A stretch of DNA of 64,000 nucleotides from Cepaea nemoralis. Taxonomy: Eukaryota; Mollusca; Gastropoda; Stylommatophora; Helicidae. Numbering within the stretch: position 1 is the stretch's first letter; each line of letters begins with the position of its first letter. Positions 57,591-64,000 of this stretch are shown here, one piece after another. The stretch covers positions 204,001 to 268,000 of the forward strand of contig JACEFZ010006263.1 of NCBI GenBank assembly GCA_014155875.1, in the 5' to 3' direction. The position numbers and the translations under genes are program-made. The notes beneath the pieces were generated by a model. It had not been told where the DNA came from and ran no database searches. It worked only from the letters and a program-made list of their open reading frames with translations.

Positions 57591-57800
57591 GCCGGCTGCG
57601 TGACGGAGGGGTTACGGACGCAGTTAGTAATACCGCATACCACTTTCAAAACACAGCTATGTTGGTTTTTTTATGAAATGGTTTGGGTGCCGGTCGTTCA
57701 GAAAGCAATGGTAAACTGCTGAACGTAAAACTTTGCCCAGTAATCACAAACAGCTGAAAAATGCTGGGGTTGACTGCTACGTCCGTAAAGGATATGCAAC
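57591..57800 (+). mobile_element. SINE with shared 3' core
   Basis: The body CGGTCGTTCAGAAAGCAATGG and end ATGCTGGGGTTGACTGCTAC...GGATATGCAACTAA match 31690-31792 and 38575-38695; GCCGGCTGCGTGACGGAGG may be a decayed tRNA head. Confidence 0.65.
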
Positions 57801-57868
57801 TAACTTTAACTTTACCTGATGTTATATTAGATCAGTGCCATTTGTCAAGACGGTCTCCTGCTCTACAG

Positions 57869-58050
57869 AATGAAGGACTCCACCGGCTGGCACATGCTGT
57901 GGAAGAGTCAGCACATGGACGCCCAGGTGGAGAGGATAGCGCTGAGTGCCAAGGTGATCAGCTCCAACCAAGAATACTCCAACAACAAGATGGTGGCTGC
58001 ATCTTCTGGGTCTACTGTTTTTCTATGGGTAGTCAGTGATGAAGGAGAAA
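57869..58050 (+). CDS. possible coding exon (WD-repeat-like)
   Basis: After CTGCTCTACAG, a good splice acceptor, a frame with coding-like composition reads MKDSTGWHMLWKSQHM, then VERIALSAKVISSNQE and NKMVAASSGSTVFLWVVSDEG. The last part resembles a WD-repeat strand. Possible donors are at 58029 (GG/GTAGTC) and 58051 (AAA/GTAGGC). It is on the same strand as the ACSS1-like gene but about 700 bp upstream of its start. I do not recognise the protein, and no other exon was found. It could be a lone exon of a neighbouring gene or a captured fragment. Confidence 0.35.
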
Positions 58051-58059
58051 GTAGGCAAA

Positions 58060-58756
58060 TAGGTTGGTATTGACTGAATGTGTCATTTCCTAATATGATC
58101 CAATTGTATATATTTACATAGTGTTTCCTGTCCTTTTTCTTTGCTATCCTTCAGAAGTAGCATTTGGTAACTCATACAAGTTGTCTTGTACTTCTACCCT
58201 AGGATGTAGAGGGAAATAAGATCTTGTTTTATAACTCTATCCTAGGATGTAGAGGGAAATAAGACATCCTTCGCCAGGGAGACCGGTTACTACAGGACAA
58301 GTAGGTCTCCTAAAAGTTCCACTGGACTTTTGAGCTATTAATCCGTTAGGCCTACAACGTGCTGAGATGACCTAAGTACCACGCTTGTAAATATCAGCGT
58401 CTCCGTAAATATCACAGCATTTCTATCACATTTAAAAAAAACATGAATAATTACCAAAATAAAATTAATCATCACCATCATCACGTGCCGTGCCGATAAG
58501 TGTGTGCGCTGATAGTTTGCCATCCCACACATCTTATACAGGCTCCTAGTCTTAGTAACTATCACATTTGGCAATTATTTCCCAGAAGGGCTGATCCAGA
58601 TATTATATATAACCACAATACAACGCGATAAGAAGTAATAATAATAATATAAAGATATGATATTTGAAGCAGGAGTGACTTTAAACCCATGAACCCTTAA
58701 CCTTGACCTTTGACCGACGTCTGCTCCACAACAAAACACACAGTGAACAGCTGAAC
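58060..58756. other. upstream region of the ACSS1-like gene
   Basis: Contains a short tandem duplication (58195-58267, CCTAGGATGTAGAGGGAAATAAGA twice) and an (ATC)n-type LINE tail near 58468-58490. The promoter is presumably between about 58600 and 58756, but no clear TATA box was identified. Confidence 0.4.
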
Positions 58757-59102
58757 ATGGCGCATCGCTCCAGTCTTCCCAAATTGCTCGGAAGATGTTT
58801 CTCCCCCAGTGTAAGCTGTCCCTCCAAAACTCAACACAATCTTCTAAGAAAACCGCGTACCCATTCTGTGAATAAGCATGCTTACATTTCAACCACCACC
58901 GATTTCCCGGAGTTCCAGGATTTGGGGCACATCAAAACTCATGCAGATTTGTACAAGTTTAGTGTAGAAGAATCGGATCAGTTTTGGTCTAGGCTGGCGC
59001 GATCGCGGCTGTTATGGAGTAAGGATTTCACAACTGTGAGCAACAGTGACTTCAAGACAGGACACGTCCGGTGGTTTGATGGCGGGACGTTGAATGCAGC
59101 CG
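58757..59102 (+). CDS. ACSS1: acetyl-CoA synthetase, mitochondrial; exon 1
   Basis: ATG at 58757, 115 codons plus one base, then GTAAGC donor at 59103 (phase 1). The first about 45 residues are rich in Arg, Lys, Ser and His with almost no acidic residues, a mitochondrial targeting presequence. From about residue 47 the conserved N-terminal domain of acetyl-CoA synthetases follows: DLYKFSVEESDQFWSRLA, then DFKTGHVRWFDGGTLNAA. The enzyme makes acetyl-CoA from acetate, ATP and CoA. The start was chosen over an in-frame non-ATG extension to 58703. The ADP-forming alternative is excluded by the motif style; ACSS2 is the nearest alternative name but lacks the presequence. Confidence 0.85.
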
Positions 59103-59485
59103 GTAAGCAACTAATAATATATTAATAAATTAAATTAAGTCATGGTTTGTGTCAGGGAGGAGTTTCAACTGAAACCGATCCGATATTTCAAATGTGGCTT
59201 TCACTTTCAGGTCATGAGCCCCCCCCCCCCCCCCCCCCCCCCCCCAATTAATAGCAATTTTGATTTGATCAATATTTAAAAATTGGGTTTTTACTTATGA
59301 AATCATACCAGTTAGATATAGCTTGACAAGACGAACTCAACGGTATCTCAACGAAGAGTGTACGTTAATTCTAAGCGGAGTTATGAATTTTTTGGTGACG
59401 TAATTTAATACCAGGAAGTGCAATGATAACCTAAGAGATAAGTAAAATTTTATTGCCGCCCTAAAATTGGAAGTTGAGAAATTCT

Positions 59486-59860
59486 GCCTTCTATTACCGT
59501 GGCTTGTTTATTTTTAAACGGACAACGTTATGCCATATATCATTGCGTCCGAGGCAGCGAGGCCTAACTTGACATATTTTTTTATTTTATGATAGGATGT
59601 GCTGTGACCTAATTAACAATTTAAAATGGCCGCCAATTATTTATCATTTGCCTTCTATTGCCGTGGCTTGTTTATTTTTAAACGGACAATGTTGTGCCAT
59701 ATATCATTGCATCCGGGGCAGCGAAGCCTAACTTGACGTATTTTTTATTTTTCGATAGGACGTGCCGTGACCTAATTAACAATTTAAAATGGCCGCCAAT
59801 TGTTTATTATTTGCCTTCTATTACTATGGCTTATTTATTTTTAAACGGACAACGTTGTGC
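59486..59860. repeat. 164-bp tandem repeat x 2.3
   Basis: GCCTTCTATTACCGTGGCTTG starts units at 59486, 59650 and 59813; each has AAACGGACAACGTT.TGCCATA and TTAAAATGGCCGCCAATT. Confidence 0.92.
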
Positions 59861-61299
59861 CATATATCATATTACATTCATGAATACGTATGTTACTGAA
59901 ATTGATTTAATATATATGTGCAACATGTAACATCATCTAGTTATTCTAAATGTTCAGGAAATGTGGCCGTGATTGTTAAAGGTAAAAGTAAAATTGATTC
60001 TGATTCCATCATCTATTGTGTTAGATAAAAATGTCTCCAACAGACTATCATAATGTAAATAAAACAGAAAATGAAAGATGCAAAAATAAAAGTTACATTA
60101 ACATTGGTTGTGAATTTAGTTAAACCCCCCAAAAAATTACAAGAAAAAAAATGTCTCACGGTATTTTATTTAAATCTGATTATTTATTTATGTACTGCTC
60201 TGCCTGAAAAAAAAAGTATTCAAGTAATCCTTTCATGTTGGTATAGACATGTCTGAAAACTGACTTTTAAAATAATTTTCAGACATGTCAAATGGTGAAG
60301 AGAAGACTTTACAAACGGTACAGAACACTACTATGAATTAAACTTCTAATTCTAATCTATTCTGTTTAATTTTAGTAATTAAACTGGCGGTTCAAATTAT
60401 AAAATAAACAAAGGATCGCCTATAATAGTATAATAGTATTACTATACTATAGCGTGGGTGTCGCCATAGATAGAATTTTGCGAAGTGGATGCGCTATTCA
60501 GAGTCTATTCATTCTCAATATGACTGGCTATGCTGCTATACTAAAAAAAAATTTTCCTAACGAAGGACGAATAGGGGGATGTTGCAACTCTGCACATTTA
60601 TGTAAAATTGAACGGGGAACTCAAAAATGCAATAAAAAGTTAAGTTTTCTTTAATCTACAAGGAGTTATAAGTCAAATTACCTTACTATTCGTGAATATA
60701 ATCCAAAACTGCAATAGAAAATAGTTTCTGGGCATCAAAACTTTGGCGCTCAGCAGAAGGACCAATACTTAAAATATCAGAATAGCTTCCCCTTTCATCG
60801 TACCACGCTGCTTTCGTTTAATTGACATTTAGATGGACATGGTCACAAACCGGAAGTGATCGTTGGTCGCAACAACAAGTTCGTGAAATAAAGAAAAACC
60901 AAACCGGAAACAGCCAGGAAAGTTTGATAATTCTGACATTGCTACTAATTAGAGGTTGCGTATATCGGAGTACGGTTCCTTTAGAAAATTCTCTCGACTC
61001 GGTCCCATCTTGGGCTGTATTGCAGACGTCTTCTTCCTTCTTCAAACTAAGACATTGTGGGACCTGCAAAATCTTTACTGAAACTTCACATTTTTGTTAC
61101 TGGAACTTCACATTTGTGTTACTAGGACTTCTGATCAGTGTTTCTGAAATGTCATATCTCAGATCTGTGTTACTGAAACTTCACATCTGTGTTACTGGGA
61201 CTTCACATGTGTGTTGCTAGGACCTCTCATCTGTGTTACTCAAGTTACTGCAGCTTCACATCTGTGTTACTGAAACTTCACATTTGCATAGCTAAAAAT

Positions 61300-61612
61300 G
61301 CATATATGTGTTTCTTTTTTGTATAACTAGACATCCATAATATATGTTTCTCATCTGGATAACTAGACATCCATAATATATGTTTCTCATCTGGATAGCT
61401 AGACATCCATAATATATGTTTCTCATCTGGATAGCTAGACATACATAATGTATGTTTCTCATCTGGATAGCTAGACATACATAATATATGTTTCTCATCT
61501 GGATAGCTAGACATCCATAATATATATTTCTCATCTGTATAGTTAGACATCCATAATATATGTTTCTCATCTGCATAGCTAGACATCCATAATATATGTT
61601 TCTCATCTGAGT
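61300..61612. repeat. 36-bp minisatellite, about 8-9 copies
   Basis: Unit AGCTAGACATCCATAATATA then TGTTTCTCATCTGGAT; 36 bp spacing leaves minus-strand frames open. Confidence 0.92.
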
Positions 61613-61685
61613 AACAAGCTATACATGCTCTTCTCTGTTTGTCATAGAAGACTGAGTTGTTTGGTTGTTTTTGTTGCTTCTATAG

Positions 61686-61782
61686 TGAATTGTGTTGATC
61701 GTCACCTGAAAGACCGAGGAGATGAAGTCGCTCTCATCTGGGAGATGGATGAGCCAGGCAACCACAAGTTGTACACTTACAA
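61686..61782 (+). CDS. ACSS1: acetyl-CoA synthetase, mitochondrial; exon 2
   Basis: 97 bases between AG (61684-61685) and GTAAGA (61783). Joined in phase 1 to exon 1 it reads [19 protein letters not shown] then [13 protein letters not shown], the block that directly follows GGxLN in acetyl-CoA synthetases (NCxDRH...ALIWExDEPG). It ends in phase 2. The adenylate-forming core (P-loop-like motif, A-motifs) lies beyond the window. The perfect phase match and family continuity make the exon pair secure. Confidence 0.88.
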
Positions 61783-62870
61783 GTAAGAGAGAGACAGAGT
61801 TAGTTAGTCTGGGAGAGAGAAGGAATGGGAGAGCAACAGACAATAGGAGAGACAAAGAGAGACAATGAAGAAAGGAAGAGGCAGAGAGAGACAGGCAGAA
61901 GGGAGACAGAGGAGATGGAGAAAGAGGTAGAAGGGAGACAGAGGTGGAGAGATTATTTGATAGATGAGTAGAAAGAGAGCAAGAGAGAATATGAGACATG
62001 AGTGATGGCAAGATAGGTTGAGAGAGTTAGAGTTTGAGAAGCATTGGAGGGTGACAGAGAGAGAGAGAGGGGCAGACATACAAACAGAGAAAATAGATGA
62101 CAAAAACAGAAAGAGATAAGAAACATTGAGACAAATGGAGAGAGAGAAGGGGAAGCTACTCTCACACATTCTACCCAGATAATTACTTAACTGCTTAAGT
62201 GCCATGGGAGGATTAATCGTCTTAAGTGATTTACCTTATCTGCCATGGGCTTATATACAATAGTTTTTCCTATGAAACCTCTTTAAATTGATATATAATA
62301 CAGCATGCCTGCTACCATATTAACAACTTTTAAGTCATAAACGTGGCACACTCCTACTTCCCATTTTCCGCCATCCATTTTTGTTTGGTCCAAACCTACC
62401 GTTTGTTTGGCACAGAATCTGTTAAGGTCCTTGCTGATGTGTGGGTGATCATTGGTCTCATCTCATGGTCTCCAATAGAAAGTACCAATTAACATTGTTA
62501 ACAAGGTCCAGTTTGTGAAATAAAGCATTGTTTTCAATTGATACAATGGTGGCGTCCCCTTACCTTCCACGATTTTGCATTCTGTTTAACTCTACCAGCC
62601 TTTGTTCAAGGCTCCAGGGGATGGAACTTATGCATAGTGCCCCTTACCAGCCTATGGCCATACCACAGTTTTGAGGTATTTTATCAACCCATTCAACTAA
62701 TTCAGCTCTTCTCAATGATAACTGTGTGTTGGTCAACAGCAGCTCTATGTATTCATGTTTAACCTATATATCTAGTGGCCACTCCATTGCCACCCAGTGG
62801 GTCAGTCTAGTAGTAGTACAGGCCACTACCCTATGTTCTGTGCCAGAGCATTATTATTTTCGGGGGATGT

Positions 62871-62971
<101 letters not shown>

Positions 62972-63800
62972 CAGATATGAAAATCGACATTTATTCATAT
63001 ACTAATTTCTACATTTATTCAAATACAGTCATGCCATCTTTTTCTGGAGCATCGTCATAACTTTCCAAACCCCGAATTCCGGCCTGAATTTCTTGCGACT
63101 CCATTTCCTGTAAAACTATTGGTCCCAGTCTCTCATGTCCAGCAATAAAGCTTTCCTTAAATGAGCATTTCTTGTCCATGTAGCCTGCTCATAGTGCACT
63201 GGTAACTTTATTTCACATGAGTGACGTATTGGATTATAAACCACATCTGTTCATTATCAAGTGCGCACCAACTGTACTCCGACTGGCCATTCGACAACCA
63301 GTCTCTCATTCTAGCTGACAGTTTTAACTAGTACTTATTTTAGGGATAAGTCTTATATTAAAAGTGTCCTGAAAAATCGTACTAATGGCTTATTATAGAG
63401 GTAGGTCTTATTTTCGGGGAAGCACCTTCATGTCCACCTCATTTCTACACTTGCAACCTATTTGAATAATAATTATCTCAAAGGACAACTAGTAAAATAA
63501 ACATTCTCCTAACTGTGGTACGTTACATCTACCATAGCTACTTATAAATTCGTCAAAAATTACAACCTATCTGAATATACTTAAAAGGAATATGTCAAAA
63601 TAAAATTGCCAATTACCATCTTTGGACAACAGTCACCTTCAAATTAATATTCTGAGTAGGTGAAACCATGATCAGCCGCTATTTGTGGCTGACTCAGTTG
63701 CTGGATTATTAATCTGAGCCAGGGATATAACTTCTAATATAACTTCTCTTTGAGATTGAACGGTTTAGGGGTAATGGTATAATTGAATATCAAAAATTAA

Positions 63801-64000
63801 TTAGTCAGTTATGTATTAGGATTTAGTCAGTTATGTATTAGGATTTAGTCAGTTATGTATTAGGATTTAGTCAGTTATGTATTAGGATTTAGTCAGTTAT
63901 GTATTAGGATTTAGTCAGTTATGTATTAGGATTTAGTCAGTTATGTATTAGGATTTAGTCAGTTATGTATTAGGATTTAGTCAGTTATGTATTAGGATTT
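63801..64000. repeat. 22-bp tandem repeat running off the window
   Basis: The unit TTAGTCAGTTATGTATTAGG plus AT repeats about nine times with no visible differences, to the last base. Confidence 0.95.

Larger units (their letters stand above)
59103..61685 (+). other. ACSS1: intron 1 of the ACSS1-like gene
   Basis: GT at 59103, AG at 61684-61685 after a T-rich tract. It contains a (C)26 run at 59220-59245, a 164-bp tandem repeat (59486, 59650, 59813), A/T-rich spacer, a 20-bp-type degenerate repeat (CTGTGTTACTGAAACTTCACAT) at 61080-61275 and a 36-bp minisatellite. Open frames here have no recognised similarity. Confidence 0.75.

Noticed and set aside
57333..57722. 129-residue frame with 11-residue repeats
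   Set aside because: It is a 33-bp minisatellite kept open only because the unit is a multiple of three; there is no other coding sign.
61278..61606. 102- and 104-residue repetitive minus-strand frames
   Set aside because: They come from a 36-bp minisatellite inside ACSS1 intron 1.
61804..62205. Ser/Leu-rich minus-strand frames resembling membrane proteins
   Set aside because: They are the complement of a GAGA-rich intron stretch.

Overview
This is animal nuclear DNA, about 60% A+T, dense in transposons and simple repeats. The host-gene evidence is metazoan: a mitochondrial acetyl-CoA synthetase (ACSS1-like) with GT-AG introns and a DNAJC17 retrocopy. A chromodomain-integrase Polinton, Penelope-like elements, tRNA-derived SINEs and very long microsatellites fit a marine invertebrate, plausibly a mollusc. 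That placement is inference; no marker here fixes the species.

Layout. 1-311: end of an LTR that cuts a Polinton/Maverick capsid gene. 312-4920: decayed minus-strand Polinton (ATPase, two small proteins, integrase, membrane protein, minor capsid, core-like protein, major capsid). 4922-20302: two head-to-tail Penelope-like copies on the minus strand; the second is split by a complete 7.7-kb LTR retrotransposon (12383-20071) with near-identical LTRs, a CAGGT target duplication and the unusual order gag-protease-integrase-RT. 20303-44720: LINE fragments, SINEs, microsatellites, minisatellites, several unnamed dispersed families and a hAT-type MITE. 45466-51090: a 5.6-kb foldback element with 1.7-1.85 kb inverted arms. 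52193-55965: retroposed sequences stacked at one repeatedly duplicated target motif, including two SINEs headed by the 5' end of U2 snRNA and a broken DNAJC17 copy. 55966-64000: repeats, one possible coding exon, then exons 1-2 of the ACSS1-like gene, with introns full of minisatellites.

Only the ACSS1-like gene looks like an intact host gene, and it runs off the right edge. Most other coding capacity belongs to mobile elements, nearly all broken. The parts of most general interest are the IN-before-RT LTR element, the foldback element, the U2-headed SINEs and the stacked retroposon insertions.
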